Shown here: piece after piece, positions 19,281 through 29,199 of the stretch
How the letters are laid out: every line of letters begins with the position of its first letter
Position numbering within the stretch: position 1 is the stretch's first letter
DNA from: Duganella sp. sic0402
GTDB taxonomy: Bacteria > Pseudomonadota > Gammaproteobacteria > Burkholderiales > Burkholderiaceae_D
Length of the DNA: 64,000 nucleotides
Assembly: GCF_019219065.1 (NCBI RefSeq)
Contig: NZ_JAHUWK010000012.1
Span: 124,001-188,000, forward strand
Direction: 5' to 3'
Position numbers and translations under genes: made by a program
Notes under the pieces: generated by a model
Database searches by the model: none
Told to the model about the DNA's origin: nothing
Seen by the model: only the letters and a program-made list of their open reading frames with translations

Positions 19281-20324
19281 ATGAGCCAAACTTCAAATGT
19301 TTCCCTGTCCTACCGTGACGCCGGCGTCGATATCGACGCGGGTGATGCTTTAGTCGAAGCAATTAAGCCATACGCCAAGCGCACCATGCGCGAAGGCGTG
19401 CTGGCCGGCTTGGGCGGTTTCGGCGCGATGTTCGAGATCAGCAAAAAGTACAAAGAGCCTGTACTGGTCTCCGGCACCGACGGCGTGGGCACCAAGCTGA
19501 AACTGGCGTTTGAGCTGAACCGTCACGACACCGTTGGTATCGACCTGGTGGCAATGAGCGTCAACGACATCCTGGTGCAGGGCGCCGAGCCGCTGTTCTT
19601 CCTCGACTACTTTGCTTGCGGCAAACTGGACGTGGCGACCGCCTCCAACGTGATCAAGGGTGTGGCGCTGGGCTGCGAACAGGCCGGCTGCGCGCTGATT
19701 GGCGGCGAAACCGCTGAAATGCCATCGATGTATCCGGACGGCGAATACGACCTGGCCGGTTTCGCGGTTGGTGCGGTGGAAAAATCGAAAATCATCGACG
19801 GCACCAAGATCGCTCCGGGCGATGTGGTGCTGGGCCTGGCATCGTCGGGTGTGCACTCGAACGGCTACTCGCTGGTGCGCAAGATCATTGAAGTATCGAA
19901 GCCAGACCTGGCCGGCGACTTCCACGGCCGTCCGCTGGCCGACGTGCTGATGGCGCCAACCCGCATTTACGTCAAGCCGCTGCTGGCGCTGATGGAAAAG
20001 CTGGAAGTCAAAGGTATGGTGCACATCACCGGCGGCGGCCTGGTGGAAAACATCCCGCGCGTGCTGCAGCCTGGCCTGGTGGCCGAGCTGGACTCGAAAG
20101 GCTGGACGCTGCCACCGCTGTTCCAGTGGCTGCAACAGCACGGCGGCGTGGCTGATGCGGAAATGCACCGCGTGTTCAACTGCGGCATCGGCATGACCGT
20201 GATCGTCTCGCAAGAGAACGCGGCTGCGGCCATCGCTCAGCTGGAAGCGGCTGGCGAAACCGTCTACACCATCGGCAAGATCCGCGCCCGCGTGGGCGAC
20301 GAGCACCAGACCATCGTCGTCTAA
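19281..20324 (+). CDS. purM: Phosphoribosylformylglycinamidine cyclo-ligase
   Basis: 347 residues, the usual length. It closes the imidazole ring to form AIR in purine synthesis. Visible motifs are LGGFGAMFE, the ATP-binding [29 protein letters not shown], and late [13 protein letters not shown]. It stands alone here, with a divergent 150-nt AT-rich upstream region shared with the permease gene and an intrinsic terminator behind. Confidence 0.96.
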   Translation: MSQTSNVSLSYRDAGVDIDAGDALVEAIKPYAKRTMREGVLAGLGGFGAMFEISKKYKEPVLVSGTDGVGTKLKLAFELNRHDTVGIDLVAMSVNDILVQGAEPLFFLDYFACGKLDVATASNVIKGVALGCEQAGCALIGGETAEMPSMYPDGEYDLAGFAVGAVEKSKIIDGTKIAPGDVVLGLASSGVHSNGYSLVRKIIEVSKPDLAGDFHGRPLADVLMAPTRIYVKPLLALMEKLEVKGMVHITGGGLVENIPRVLQPGLVAELDSKGWTLPPLFQWLQQHGGVADAEMHRVFNCGIGMTVIVSQENAAAAIAQLEAAGETVYTIGKIRARVGDEHQTIVV

Positions 20325-20348
20325 GCGACGGCGGCGGCAGGAAATCAG

Positions 20349-20375
20349 AAAAGCGGACCAGGTGTCCGCTTTTTT
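20349..20375 (+). terminator. Intrinsic terminator after purM
   Basis: AGCGGAC at 20352-20358 pairs with GTCCGCT at 20364-20370 and is followed by six T residues. It begins about 25 nt after the purM stop. Confidence 0.85.
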
Positions 20376-20432
20376 ACATCTGTCTTGATCTGCTTCATGC
20401 ACACGTCACATGTGGCTGGCATAGTGCCGGGC

Positions 20433-21641
20433 ATGAAAACTTCACTTGCCCTCTTATTCTCGTGGTTGCTGGCGATGCCGGCCGCCGCGCTTGCCGCGCC
20501 GCCGGCCAATCCGGTGATTCTGGTCTCGATCGACGGCTTCCGTCCTGACTATCTGGCGCGCGGCGTCACGCCCAATCTGAACCGGCTGGTGGCCGCCGGC
20601 GCGCGTGCGGTGGCGATGCGGCCGTCCTTCCCGTCGGTGACTTTCCCCAACCATTACACGCTGGTGACCGGTAAGCGGCCGGACCATCACGGCATTGTCG
20701 ACAATGTGATGAACGATCCGGCCATTTCCAGCGAGCGCTTCACCATGGGCAACGCCGCCGCCGTGACCGACCGCCGCTGGTGGGATCAGGCCGAGCCGGT
20801 GTGGGTCACGGCCGAGCTAAACAACGTGCGCAGCGCCACCATGTTCTGGCCCGGTTCGGAAGCGGCCATCCATGGCGTGCGGCCGACCATCGCGCCTAAG
20901 TTCGACAGCAAGCTGCCGGCTGCCGGACGTGTCGACACCTTGCTGTCGTGGCTGGACCAGGCGGACCAGCAATTCGGCTTCCTGACTTTGTATTTCGATG
21001 ATGTTGACCATGCTGGCCACGAGTCCGGTCCGGACGCGCCGGAAACCACGGCGGCGGTAGCACTGGTGGACCAGGCCTTAGGCCGGTTGCTGGATGGCCT
21101 GGCGGCGCGCCAGGTGGCGGCCAATCTGGTGATCGTCTCCGATCATGGCATGGCGGCGGTCAGCCGCGAGCGGGTGATACGCATGGATGCGCTGGCGCCG
21201 CAAGACAGCTATCGCGAAGTGGCCAGCGGTCCGTATGCCACCATGGACGCCGCGCCCGGCGCGGACGCACAGCTGGCGGCGGCGTTGTTGAAGCCGCAGC
21301 AGCACATGCAGTGCTGGCGCAAGCAGGATATTCCGGCGCGGCTGGCGTATGGCGGCAATCCGCGCGTGCCGGACTTTATCTGCCTGGCCGAACCTGGCTG
21401 GAGCATCGCCTTCAGCGACAAGAGCGCCGCCCGCGTCAAGGGCGGCAAGCACGGCTACGACAATGCCGCGCCCGAGATGGCCGCCACCTTTATCGCCGCC
21501 GGCCCGGCCTTCAAGCCTGGCGTGGTGCTGCCAGTGTTTGACAATGTCGATGTCTATCCCTTGCTGATGCGCCTGATCGGCGTGCCGGCCCTGCCGTCGG
21601 ACGGCAATATCACGCCACTGCTGCCAGCGCTGGCGCAGTAA
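20433..21641 (+). CDS. Secreted alkaline-phosphatase-superfamily phosphodiesterase (ENPP-like)
   Basis: 402 residues from the ATG at 20433, which begins a clear signal peptide (hydrophobic core then AAALAAPP). The nucleotide pyrophosphatase/phosphodiesterase fold is shown by LVSIDGFRPDYL (first metal Asp), PSFPSVTFPNHYTLVTG with the catalytic Thr, DDVDHAGHESGP and VSDHGMA. Expected to act in the periplasm or outside, hydrolysing nucleotide or other phosphodiesters. The substrate is not readable. Monocistronic, in front of a converging small gene. Confidence 0.88.
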   Translation: MKTSLALLFSWLLAMPAAALAAPPANPVILVSIDGFRPDYLARGVTPNLNRLVAAGARAVAMRPSFPSVTFPNHYTLVTGKRPDHHGIVDNVMNDPAISSERFTMGNAAAVTDRRWWDQAEPVWVTAELNNVRSATMFWPGSEAAIHGVRPTIAPKFDSKLPAAGRVDTLLSWLDQADQQFGFLTLYFDDVDHAGHESGPDAPETTAAVALVDQALGRLLDGLAARQVAANLVIVSDHGMAAVSRERVIRMDALAPQDSYREVASGPYATMDAAPGADAQLAAALLKPQQHMQCWRKQDIPARLAYGGNPRVPDFICLAEPGWSIAFSDKSAARVKGGKHGYDNAAPEMAATFIAAGPAFKPGVVLPVFDNVDVYPLLMRLIGVPALPSDGNITPLLPALAQ

Positions 21642-21645
21642 AGGT

Positions 21646-21909
21646 TTAGCGTTGTGGAGGTGGCGGCGGCATGCCTTCCGGCATCGCCGCCAGCACCTCG
21701 CCCATCTTCCTGCAGATGGCGTTGACGGTATCGCCGTGGCGGCCCTTGAACTGCACCTTGGCGCCTTCCGCCTTGTCCTTGCAGGCGGCCACGGCTTCCG
21801 GTGGTGGGCCTGGCGGCGGACCATCCTGCGGTGGATTGTTCTGCGCCGAGGCGCCCAGCGCGCAGCCGGCCAGCGCGGCCGTCAGCATCCAGTGCTTGAT
21901 GACTTTCAT
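21646..21909 (-). CDS. Small secreted proline-rich protein of unknown function
   Basis: 87 residues from the ATG at 21909, which gives a good signal peptide (MKVIKHWMLTAALAGCALGA) that an earlier in-frame start would spoil. The mature part has a Pro/Gly-rich stretch, a short central domain with two Cys (VAACKDK and NAICRKM), and a tail of consecutive prolines. The ALAGC stretch could also be read as a lipobox. I do not recognise the family. The gene converges on the phosphodiesterase gene with a 4-nt gap. The Cys-bearing core around residues 48-75 is the part most likely to be conserved. Confidence 0.7.
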   Translation of the reverse strand: MKVIKHWMLTAALAGCALGASAQNNPPQDGPPPGPPPEAVAACKDKAEGAKVQFKGRHGDTVNAICRKMGEVLAAMPEGMPPPPPQR

Positions 21910-21995
21910 GAAAAACTCCCGATAACAATGGATAGCCATTGTTGCGCGGGAGGCTGTTAGCTGCGGTCAAGGCGGCGTAAAGCCCGGTAAATCCG

Positions 21996-23210
21996 TCAGC
22001 GCTTGAGAATCTTCTCCACCGGCGCCGGACGCAGGCGGAAGGCGTCCGGCATGCCGGAGCCGAGTAGTGGGCGCAGGTACATGCGGAAGGCGTCGGTGAC
22101 ATCGGTGCCGCTGGCGCTGATGAACTCGTCCTCCATGACGCGCGTCTTGCCGGCCACGTCGCTGAGCGGCAGCAGCTGGTAGTCGACGGAGTAGAAGCCG
22201 GTGCGCTTGATGGCCACTGAGCCGTCACGGTCGCCCCACATGGCGAACTGCACCGCCTTCTCGCCAACTTCGCGTGCCTCGCGCTGGTCCACATCCGACA
22301 CGCAGCCGATGAAGGAACGCTGCAAATAGCCGAAGGTATCGCCACGCACGCGCTTGATGCCCAGACGGGCCTTGATTTCATCGCATAGCAAATCCGCCAG
22401 CGCGCCGGTGCCGGACAGCTGCACATTGCCATGCGCATCGTGCTCGACTTCCTTGGCCAGCAGCGAGGCGATCGGTTCGCCGGTGGCGTCGTGGATGCCT
22501 TCCGACACTGCGATCACGCAGCGGCCGTAGCGGTCATACACCGCTTTCACATCGGCCAGGAACTGCTCCAGCGAGAATACCCGCTCCGGCAGGTAGATCA
22601 GGTGCGGCCCGTCGTCGGGAAACTTCTTGCCCAGTGCCGAGGCGGCGGTCAGGAAACCGGCGTGCCGTCCCATGACCACGCCCACATATACGCCCGGCAG
22701 TGCGGCATTGTCCAGATTCGCGCCGGCAAACGCCTGGGCGACAAAGCGCGCGGCGGATGGAAAACCCGGCGTGTGGTCATTGCCGACCAGATCGTTGTCT
22801 ATGGTCTTGGGAATGTGGATGCAGCGCAGCGGATAGCCGGCCGCCTGCGCCTGCTCGCTGACGATGCGCACGGTGTCCGACGAATCGTTGCCGCCGATGT
22901 AGTAGAACTGCTCGATCTCGTGCGCGCACAGCACCTTGAAGATTTCCGCGCAATACGCCTGGTCCGGCTTGTCGCGGGTGGAACCGAGCGCGGAGGAGGG
23001 CGTGGCCGCCACCATTTCCAGGTTCTGGCTGGTTTCGCGCGTCAGATCAACCAGGTCTTCGTTGATGATGCCGCGCACGCCGTGCAGCGCGCCGTAGACC
23101 CGTGTCACGTCGCGGAAGCGGCGCGCTTCCAGCACCACGCCCGCCAGCGACTGGTTGATGACGGCGGTCGGACCGCCTCCCTGTGCGACCAGAATTTTTC
23201 CCGATGCCAT
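21996..23210 (-). CDS. Pyrophosphate-type 6-phosphofructokinase
   Basis: 404 residues of the phosphofructokinase fold. The phosphoryl-donor loop reads GGNDSSDT and the catalytic loop PKTIDNDL. Asp in place of the second Gly of GGDG and Lys in place of Gly in PGTIDND are the established marks of PPi-dependent enzymes, so this is expected to use diphosphate and to work reversibly. GRHAGFLTAASAL is the substrate-binding block. With pgk, pyk and fba elsewhere in the window it completes much of the lower hexose route. Donor specificity is inferred, not shown. Confidence 0.85.
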   Translation of the reverse strand: MASGKILVAQGGGPTAVINQSLAGVVLEARRFRDVTRVYGALHGVRGIINEDLVDLTRETSQNLEMVAATPSSALGSTRDKPDQAYCAEIFKVLCAHEIEQFYYIGGNDSSDTVRIVSEQAQAAGYPLRCIHIPKTIDNDLVGNDHTPGFPSAARFVAQAFAGANLDNAALPGVYVGVVMGRHAGFLTAASALGKKFPDDGPHLIYLPERVFSLEQFLADVKAVYDRYGRCVIAVSEGIHDATGEPIASLLAKEVEHDAHGNVQLSGTGALADLLCDEIKARLGIKRVRGDTFGYLQRSFIGCVSDVDQREAREVGEKAVQFAMWGDRDGSVAIKRTGFYSVDYQLLPLSDVAGKTRVMEDEFISASGTDVTDAFRMYLRPLLGSGMPDAFRLRPAPVEKILKR

Positions 23211-23266
23211 GCGCGCTCCTCCGTGATGGTTGAAAGGCTTGCTGCACCAAGACTATAGCGCGAAGT

Positions 23267-25276
23267 TCAGCGCGCGCCGATATTCTTGTCGAGGAATTTC
23301 TCGACCCGGCCCCAGAAATCGATGCGCGTCTTCGGCAGCTTCCAGCCGTGGCCTTCTTCCGGATATTCGATCCACTCGACATTCGGATTGCTGTCCTTGA
23401 TCGCCTTGTAGAACTTGGTTCCGTGCGGCAGCGGCACGCGTTCGTCTGAACCGCCGTAGGCCATCAGCAGAGGCTGCGTGATTTTGCTGGCTTGCAGCAG
23501 CGGCGAGGTGGCTTTCAGTTGATCGGCGTCCTTGACCTGGTCACCGATCAGGCGCGGCATGCCGTACTGCTTCCAGTCGTCGGTCATGTCGGAGCGGTAG
23601 AACCAGCTGCCGTCGTACATCAGGTTGATGTCGGTAACGCCGACCCATTCAAAGCCGCACTTGTACAGGTCCGGGTCTTTGATCAGGCCCATCAGCGTGG
23701 CGTAGCCGCCGTAGCTGGCGCCGGCGATGCAGATGCGCTTGGGGTCGGCGTAGCCCTTGTCGATGGCCCAGCGGGTGGCGTCGGCGATATCGTCCTGCAT
23801 CTTCAGGCCCCATTGCTTCCAGCCGGCCAGGAACAGTTTGCTGCCGTAGCCGGTGCTGCCGCGGAATTCCGGCTCCAGCACGGTGTAGCCGCGCGACGCC
23901 AGGAACTGCGCCTGCGGGTCCCAAGTCCATTTGCCGCCGCGCACCCACGGGCCGCCGTGCACCAGCACCACCATCGGGCGGTTCTTTTGCTCGCCCTGCG
24001 GCAAGGTAATCCATACCGGGATGGTCATGCCGTCGCGGCTCTTGTATTCGGCCGGCACTTTGCGCGCCATCTCGGTTGGCTTGATGGCCGGGTGCGATTC
24101 GCCGATCATCGACAGCTTGCCGGTGTCCTTGTTGTACAGCATCAGGCGCTTGGGCCAGATGTCGGCGTGGGCGGTCACCAGTATCCATGGCGTCACCGAG
24201 CGGGTTGGCACGCTCAGCAGGTTGGCGGTGTTGGGCAGCATCTGGTCGATCTTTTCCTGGATCGCTTTCATTTCCGGATCGAGCCAGGTCGTGCCGTCCG
24301 CGTCGGTCAGGTGGCGGATGCCGAGCAGCTTGTCCTGGCTCATGAGCAGCTTGCCCTGGAAGTCATAGCCGTCCAGATGCACCAGCGGCTTGTCGGCCAG
24401 CTTGCCGGTCTTCAGGTCGTAGGCGTAGACGTCGACGAAGTTACGTCCCTTGCTGCTGGTGACATACAGCGTGCCGTCCGGGCCGAAGGCCAGCGGGCTG
24501 AACTTGCCGCGCATGGTATAGGCCTCGTTGTCGACCAGCTTGCGCCATTCCTCTGTGCCTGGCTCGCGGTAGTAGACGCTGCTGATCGCCTTGTCGCGGG
24601 TGATGGTCAGGCGCGGTTCGCCTTTGTGGTCCAGCATCCAGTAGAAGCTGTTGCCGGGCTGCGGCACCGAGGCGCTGACGCGGCCGGTCACCGTGTTCAG
24701 GCGCAGCAGGTTGACGTTGATCAGTTCGCGCGAGCTGCTGTAGTTGCGGTCCAATACGTAGATGTAATCGGAATCCTGGGCGCCGACCTGATTGCTCAGA
24801 TAGGTGTGCCACGGCAGCAGGTCGCGCGAGGCCAGCGACGAGCCGCTGGTGATGAAGGCTTTGCCGTTGCGCATGGCCAGTTGGCGCAGTCCGCTACCGT
24901 CGCGGTTGATGGAGAACAGGCCGGGCGCGTAGCGCACGTCGCCTTCCGCGAGGTCGCGGTCGGTAGCGGTGAACACCAGGCGGTTGTCGTTGACCCACTC
25001 GTAGCGGCCGATGTCGGCGTCGCTGAAATTGCCGACTACCTTGATGGCGTTGCTGGCCAGGTCAACCACGCCCAGCATGTCGCGCTTGTTGTCCTTGTTG
25101 CCGAGCCGGACCGCCAGGTATTTTCCGCTGGGCGACAGCTCGGCGTCGCTGAATTGTGGGTTGCTGAAGAAATCGGCCAGCGAGGGCGCCGGCTTGGCAG
25201 CGTCTGCGGCCAGCACTTGGCCGCAGAGGAAGGCGCCGGCCAGTGCCACGGCGCGCAGGAGGTGAGCGGAACGCAT
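23267..25276 (-). CDS. S9 family peptidase (prolyl oligopeptidase-like)
   Basis: 669 residues with a signal peptide (MRSAHLLRAVALAGAFLC, cleavage near VLAADA). Residues about 30-400 form a beta-propeller-like region, and the C-terminal 250 residues are the alpha/beta-hydrolase domain. The catalytic Ser is S521 in GASYGGYA, followed by Asp in GGSDERVPL and His in EEGHGW. It should cleave short peptides in the periplasm. The acyl-aminoacyl or dipeptidyl peptidase subtype is not settled. It stands alone between the kinase gene and the symporter gene. Confidence 0.9.
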   Translation of the reverse strand: MRSAHLLRAVALAGAFLCGQVLAADAAKPAPSLADFFSNPQFSDAELSPSGKYLAVRLGNKDNKRDMLGVVDLASNAIKVVGNFSDADIGRYEWVNDNRLVFTATDRDLAEGDVRYAPGLFSINRDGSGLRQLAMRNGKAFITSGSSLASRDLLPWHTYLSNQVGAQDSDYIYVLDRNYSSSRELINVNLLRLNTVTGRVSASVPQPGNSFYWMLDHKGEPRLTITRDKAISSVYYREPGTEEWRKLVDNEAYTMRGKFSPLAFGPDGTLYVTSSKGRNFVDVYAYDLKTGKLADKPLVHLDGYDFQGKLLMSQDKLLGIRHLTDADGTTWLDPEMKAIQEKIDQMLPNTANLLSVPTRSVTPWILVTAHADIWPKRLMLYNKDTGKLSMIGESHPAIKPTEMARKVPAEYKSRDGMTIPVWITLPQGEQKNRPMVVLVHGGPWVRGGKWTWDPQAQFLASRGYTVLEPEFRGSTGYGSKLFLAGWKQWGLKMQDDIADATRWAIDKGYADPKRICIAGASYGGYATLMGLIKDPDLYKCGFEWVGVTDINLMYDGSWFYRSDMTDDWKQYGMPRLIGDQVKDADQLKATSPLLQASKITQPLLMAYGGSDERVPLPHGTKFYKAIKDSNPNVEWIEYPEEGHGWKLPKTRIDFWGRVEKFLDKNIGAR

Positions 25277-25350
25277 ATGTCTCGTTATGAAATAAGTAAC
25301 CGATGCACGATAGCATCAAGTTATCAAATCCGCCACATGGGAAATGTATT

Positions 25351-27417
25351 TTATTGTTTTTCCGGCGCACGGATGTAGTCGACCAGCGCCTCGGTCTGGC
25401 GGCCGGGTGGCGGCGTCAGCATGCTGACCGCGATAATCGTCAGCATGCCAGCCGGCACGCCAAAGATGCCGGCCGAAATCGGCGCAATGTGGAACCACTG
25501 GCTGGCCGCGCCGCCGCCCAGCACCGGATGGGTGTGCAGCATGTAGTAGACGCAGACCACAAAGCCGGTGGTCATGCCGGCAATCGCGCCGTAGCGGTTG
25601 GCGCGCTTCCAGAACACGCCCAGCACCAGCGCCGGGAACAGCGTCGAGCCGGCCAGCGAGAAGGCGGCGCCGACCAAGGAAAGAATGTCGCCCGGCTTGG
25701 TCGAGGCGGCGTAGGCGGCGATGAAGGCCACGCCCAGCAGCAGCAGCTTGGAAATCGTCACCCGCTTTTGCGTGGAGGCGCTGCGGTCCACCAGCTTGTA
25801 ATAGACGTCGTGCGACAGCGCGTTGGAAATGGCCAGCAGCAGGCCGTCCGCCGTGGACAGCGCCGCCGCCAGGCCGCCAGCCGCCACCAGCCCGGAAATC
25901 ACATACGGCAGGCCGGCGATTTCCGGCGTGGCCAGCACCAGCACGTCGGCGTCGATGGTGATTTCGGCCAGCTGCACCACGCCGTCGCGGTTGACGTCGG
26001 TGATGCCGAATAGCGGATTGAGCTTGTCCACATTGGCCCAGTACGATACCCAGTTGGGCAGGTGGTTGTAATCGGTGCCGACCAGCGCGCTGTAGATATC
26101 GTATTTGACCAGCACTGCCAGCGCCGGAATGGTCAGGTAGATCAGCAGGATGAAGAACAGCGTCCAGAATACCGACACCCGCGTGTCATGCACCGACGGC
26201 GTGGTGTAGGCGCGCATCAGGATGTGCGGCAGCGCGGCCGTGCCCAGCATCAGGCAGAACACCAGCGCCAGGAAGTTGTTGCGCTTGATGTCGGAGGTTT
26301 CCTTGTCGCCAGGGTAGGGCGTGGCGTGCGGTGTGATCGGCTCGGCGCGTTGCAGGTATTGTTCGCGCGCTTCAGTCCACAGGCGTTCGGCTTCGTCGGC
26401 ATTTTTTGGATAGGCCACTAATTCGCGCTCGGCGCTGCGGATTTCCAGCAGCGAGGCGTTGCGCGCCTTGACGCTGTCCAGCTTGCGCTGCGCGGCGCTG
26501 CGGCCGACTTCCCACGACGCTGGCAAGTCCTTCAGGCGGGCCTGGTACTCGGCGGCGCGCTGGCGGTAGATGGCGCGCACTTCGGCTTCCTTTGGATCTT
26601 CCTGCAGCACGTGCTCGCGTGCGCTCAGTTGCGGCAGCAGCTTGCCGTAGGCGACTTGCGGAATCGGATTGCCGCTGTGCTTGGCCGACAGCCACATGGC
26701 GGGAATCAAAAATGCCACCAGGATGATGATGTACTGCGCCACCTGGGTCCAGGTAATCGCGCGCATGCCGCCCAGGAAGGAGCAGACCAGGATACTGGCC
26801 AGGCCGAGAAAGATGCCGACCGAGAAATCCACGCCGGTAAAGCGCGAGGCGATCAGGCCCACCGCGTAAATCTGCGCCACCACGTAGGTGAAGGAAACGA
26901 TGATGGTGGCGATCACCGCCAGTATGCGCACCGCGCGGCCGCCTTGTCCGCTGGCGCCGGCGTGGTCGGCGCCGCCATAGCGTTCGGCCAGGAAGTCGGG
27001 AATCGTGTATTGCGCGAACTTGCGCAGATAAGGCGCGATCAACAGCGCTACCAGGCAGTAGCCGCCGGTCCAGCCCATGATATAGGCCAGGCCGTCGAAG
27101 CCGTGCAGATAAAGTCCACCGGCCAGGCTGATGAAACTGGCGGCCGAGATCCAGTCGGCGGCAGTCGCCATGCCGTTGAACATGGCCGGCACGCGCCGTC
27201 CGGCCACATAATATTCCAGCACGTTGGAGGTGCGGCTGATGACGCCGATCAGCGCGTACAGCACGATGGTGGCGAACATGAACAGGTAGCCGATCCACTG
27301 GCGCGGCATGCCTTCCTGTTCCAGCGCCGCCAGCGAGATCAGGAAGCAGCCGAAGCCGAGCGTGAACAGGCTGTAGTAATAGCGCAGCCGCTGGAAGAAA
27401 GTACGGGGCGGTTTCAA
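25351..27417 (-). CDS. Sodium:solute symporter, VC_2705-type large subunit
   Basis: 688 residues from a TTG start at 27417 that shares bases with the stop of the upstream gene (TTGA). About 13 hydrophobic segments are visible, with ADWISAASFISLAGGLY as a typical symporter block. Between helices there is a soluble charged insertion of about 110 residues (roughly 230-345), the mark of this subfamily and absent from ActP or PutP. Its partner DUF4212 small subunit is encoded just upstream. The substrate is unknown; short organic acids such as acetate are a common guess. Confidence 0.88.
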   Translation of the reverse strand: MKPPRTFFQRLRYYYSLFTLGFGCFLISLAALEQEGMPRQWIGYLFMFATIVLYALIGVISRTSNVLEYYVAGRRVPAMFNGMATAADWISAASFISLAGGLYLHGFDGLAYIMGWTGGYCLVALLIAPYLRKFAQYTIPDFLAERYGGADHAGASGQGGRAVRILAVIATIIVSFTYVVAQIYAVGLIASRFTGVDFSVGIFLGLASILVCSFLGGMRAITWTQVAQYIIILVAFLIPAMWLSAKHSGNPIPQVAYGKLLPQLSAREHVLQEDPKEAEVRAIYRQRAAEYQARLKDLPASWEVGRSAAQRKLDSVKARNASLLEIRSAERELVAYPKNADEAERLWTEAREQYLQRAEPITPHATPYPGDKETSDIKRNNFLALVFCLMLGTAALPHILMRAYTTPSVHDTRVSVFWTLFFILLIYLTIPALAVLVKYDIYSALVGTDYNHLPNWVSYWANVDKLNPLFGITDVNRDGVVQLAEITIDADVLVLATPEIAGLPYVISGLVAAGGLAAALSTADGLLLAISNALSHDVYYKLVDRSASTQKRVTISKLLLLGVAFIAAYAASTKPGDILSLVGAAFSLAGSTLFPALVLGVFWKRANRYGAIAGMTTGFVVCVYYMLHTHPVLGGGAASQWFHIAPISAGIFGVPAGMLTIIAVSMLTPPPGRQTEALVDYIRAPEKQ

Positions 27418-27686
27418 GCGCGCGGCTCCGTTGCGGCGGCCGCGCGGTCCAGCCGGTGCATACGCCAGGCGTAGAACACGATGATGCCAAGGTAGACCAG
27501 CGACGCGCCCTGCGCCGCCAGGTAGAACGATAGCGGCCAGCCGAACACGCTGAGGCCGGCCAGCTCGCGGGCGAAGAAGGCGGCGCAGAAACTGGTCAGC
27601 AGCCATAGCAGCAGCAGCAGGCCGGTCATGCGCCGCGTGCGTTGCCAGTGCGCGCCGCGTGAGAGTCGCGGCAAGGGCTTATCCAT
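27414..27686 (-). CDS. Sodium:solute symporter small subunit (DUF4212)
   Basis: 90 residues from the ATG at 27686, with two hydrophobic segments (TGLLLLLWLLTSFCAAFFA and FYLAAQGASLVYLGIIVFY). The pattern FAREL...FGWPLSFYLAAQG is typical of the small partner of VC_2705-type symporters. It overlaps the histidine kinase gene by 8 nt on one side and the symporter by 4 nt on the other, so all are translated together. Confidence 0.88.
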   Translation of the reverse strand: MDKPLPRLSRGAHWQRTRRMTGLLLLLWLLTSFCAAFFARELAGLSVFGWPLSFYLAAQGASLVYLGIIVFYAWRMHRLDRAAAATEPRA

Positions 27687-29199
27687 AATACGGCGGCTCC
27701 TCGTCTTCATCTGACGATGCTGGCGGCAGCGGGAAGGTCAGGCGGAACAGTGCGCCCGGCAGCTTGGGCTGGGTGGCGCGCGGATTGCTGAAAATATCGA
27801 CCTCGGCGCCATGCTGCTGGGCGATCTCGCGCACGATCGCCAGGCCCAGGCCGCTGCCTTCGGCGGTATTGCCGAGGATGCGGTAGAAACGCTCGAACAC
27901 GCGTTCGCGCTCGCCTTGGGCGATGCCGGGACCGGTGTCTTCGACCTCCAGGTAAGCGTGCTCCAGTTCGTCGCTGCGTACGCGCACGGTAACGCTGCCG
28001 CCGGCCGGCGTGTAGCGCAGTGCGTTGTCGATCAGGTTGGACAGCAGCTCGCGCAGCATGGTCGGATTGCCGTGGATGTGCAGCGCATCGGCCGGTGCTT
28101 CAAAGCCCAGGTCGATCTGCTGTGCGAACGAAGCCTGTACCCAGTCCTGCACCACCGCACGCGCCAGCTCGCCCAGGTCGAGCGCCAGCATGCCGCTACC
28201 GGCCTGCGGCTGATTTTCTGCGCGGGCCAGGGCCAGCAACTGATTGACCAGCCGCGTCGCCGCTTCCGAACTCTTGGCCAGCTGTTCCAGCGAGCGGTGG
28301 ATTTCGCCATTGTCGGTCTGGCGCAAGGCCAGCTCGGACTGCATGCGCATGCCGGCCAGCGGGGTGCGCATCTGGTGCGCCGCGTCGGCGATGAAGCGCT
28401 TCTGCATATCGATGGTCAGCGACAGCCGCGACAGCATCTCATTGAGCGAGCGCACCAGCGGCGAGATTTCTTCCGGCACCTGGTTGGAGGCGATCGGACT
28501 CAGGTCTTCCGAGCCGCGCGCGCGGATGCGTTCCTGTAGCTGCGCCAGCGGCGACAATCCGCGCGCCAGCGCAAACCACACCAGTGCCAGCACAATCGGC
28601 AGCACGATGAACTGCGGCAGGATCACGCCCTTAATGATCGCATTGGCCAACTGGCCGCGTTTCTCCAGCGTTTCCGCCACCTGCACCAGCGCCAGCTGCG
28701 GCGTGCTACCGTCGCTGCGCTCCAGCTGCACGTAGGCGAAGGCCACCCGCACCGGCGCGCCGTGCATGCTGTCGTTGCGGAAGCGCACGCCGCCGGAGCT
28801 GGTCTTGTCCTCGTCATCCAGGACTGGTTGCGGCATGTCGCGGTCGCCGTCGATGTGCTCGCCGCGCGGGCCTTGAATCTGGAAATAGACGCTGTCGATA
28901 TCGTCGGCGCGCAGGATGTCGCGCGCCGAGCCGCTCAGGCTGCGCACGCGCTTGCCGTCCACCGAGCGCACTTGCTGCGCCAGCACGGTCACGCTGTCTT
29001 CCAGCGCATGATCGAAGGGCTGATTGGCGATGGACTTGGCAACCAGGTAGGTGATCGCAATGCTCATCGGCCACAGCAGCAGCAGCGGCGCCAGCATCCA
29101 GTCGAGGATTTCGCCGAACAGGGAATGCTGTATGTCCTCGTCCGCGTCGGGCGCGGGCGGTTCATACTCCAGTTCGGTGGCGTCCTGGGGCTGGGTCAC
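27679..29199 (-). CDS. Sensor histidine kinase (TctE/QseC type)
   Basis: 506 residues from a GTG start that overlaps the regulator stop (GTGA). An N-terminal membrane segment near 35-55, a periplasmic sensor of about 140 residues, a second membrane segment near 190 and a HAMP-like linker lead to the H-box FIADAAHQMRTPLAGMR. The N box NLIDNALRYTPAGG, and DTGPGIAQGE and GSGLGLAIV, form the ATPase domain. It should phosphorylate the regulator encoded upstream. Overlap with the symporter small subunit suggests that the system senses or controls a transported carboxylate. Confidence 0.92.
   Translation of the reverse strand: MTQPQDATELEYEPPAPDADEDIQHSLFGEILDWMLAPLLLLWPMSIAITYLVAKSIANQPFDHALEDSVTVLAQQVRSVDGKRVRSLSGSARDILRADDIDSVYFQIQGPRGEHIDGDRDMPQPVLDDEDKTSSGGVRFRNDSMHGAPVRVAFAYVQLERSDGSTPQLALVQVAETLEKRGQLANAIIKGVILPQFIVLPIVLALVWFALARGLSPLAQLQERIRARGSEDLSPIASNQVPEEISPLVRSLNEMLSRLSLTIDMQKRFIADAAHQMRTPLAGMRMQSELALRQTDNGEIHRSLEQLAKSSEAATRLVNQLLALARAENQPQAGSGMLALDLGELARAVVQDWVQASFAQQIDLGFEAPADALHIHGNPTMLRELLSNLIDNALRYTPAGGSVTVRVRSDELEHAYLEVEDTGPGIAQGERERVFERFYRILGNTAEGSGLGLAIVREIAQQHGAEVDIFSNPRATQPKLPGALFRLTFPLPPASSDEDEEPPYYG

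Noticed and set aside
23492-25378. Open frame of 628 codons on the plus strand opposite the S9 peptidase
   Set aside because: Antisense shadow; the S9 peptidase has a full catalytic triad and a signal peptide.
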